From positions 1 through 5,272 of the forward strand of contig JAGBYV010000297.1 in the NCBI GenBank assembly GCA_017628595.1: 5,272 nucleotides of DNA, in the 5' to 3' direction. The notes below the pieces were generated by a model. The model saw only the letters and a program-made list of their open reading frames with translations, had not been told where the DNA came from and did no database searches. This DNA is from Alistipes sp. Its GTDB lineage: Bacteria; Bacteroidota; Bacteroidia; Bacteroidales; Rikenellaceae. Below, piece by piece: positions 5,222 through 5,272 of the stretch. Position numbers and translations under genes: made by a program. Each line of letters starts with the position of its first letter. The stretch's first letter is position 1.

Positions 5222-5272
5222 ATGTCCATATCCAACATTTTCAAGGAGTGGTTGCGCCTGTTTTCCTTTCTG
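5222..5272 (+). CDS. Start of an unidentified gene, cut by window end
   Basis: An ATG at 5222 opens a frame that stays open to the window edge for 17 codons (MSISNIFKEWLRLFSFL). Composition becomes noticeably less A/T-rich right at this point, as at the beginning of a coding region. The residues are amphipathic, with a basic and then hydrophobic pattern that could lead into a membrane segment, but nothing can be identified from so little. Its position, divergent from araC with repeat elements and a possible -7 box between, makes it the natural candidate target of that regulator. Confidence 0.45.
   Translation, partial: MSISNIFKEWLRLFSFL

Overview
The window reads as ordinary chromosomal DNA from a member of the Bacteroidota, most likely order Bacteroidales. 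Three things support this. Exact or near copies of the phylum's unusual promoter (-7 TAnnTTTG with an upstream TTTG/TTG) precede several genes. Start codons mostly sit behind A/T-rich leaders with little or no Shine-Dalgarno sequence. The largest gene is a lipoprotein-anchored Omp85 protein of the TamL type, a form typical of this phylum. The genus cannot be fixed from the sequence.

Layout. Positions 1-510 hold a minus-strand ribosomal protein operon, rpmB (L28) then rpmG (L33), with a clear promoter at 479-508. Positions 529-1350 hold a minus-strand alpha/beta hydrolase with a complete catalytic triad. A 200-bp divergent region (1351-1550) follows, with a strong plus-strand promoter (1461-1492) and an 18-bp perfect palindrome directly upstream of its -33 box. 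Positions 1551-3935 encode TamL (plus), with a lipoprotein signal, about three POTRA-like repeats and a C-terminal beta-barrel. The convergent gap 3936-4171 holds a probable tamL terminator. It also holds a compact minus-strand promoter-hairpin-terminator unit that looks like an undescribed small RNA of about 85 nt. Positions 4172-5107 encode an AraC/ExsA-type regulator (minus). The last 165 bases hold a cluster of AAAATACTG-like repeats and the first codons of a divergent plus-strand gene cut by the window end.

How the parts may work together. L28 and L33 are large-subunit ribosomal proteins and are probably co-transcribed. TamL would work in the outer membrane with the inner-membrane-anchored TamB, but no tamB gene follows it here. 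The AraC protein and the truncated divergent gene form a classic regulator/target arrangement sharing one operator region. The hydrolase has no obvious functional partner. The most novel candidates are the small RNA unit at 3977-4097, the palindrome controlling tamL, and the repeat cluster at 5156-5186. No mobile element, CRISPR array, tRNA or rRNA was seen.
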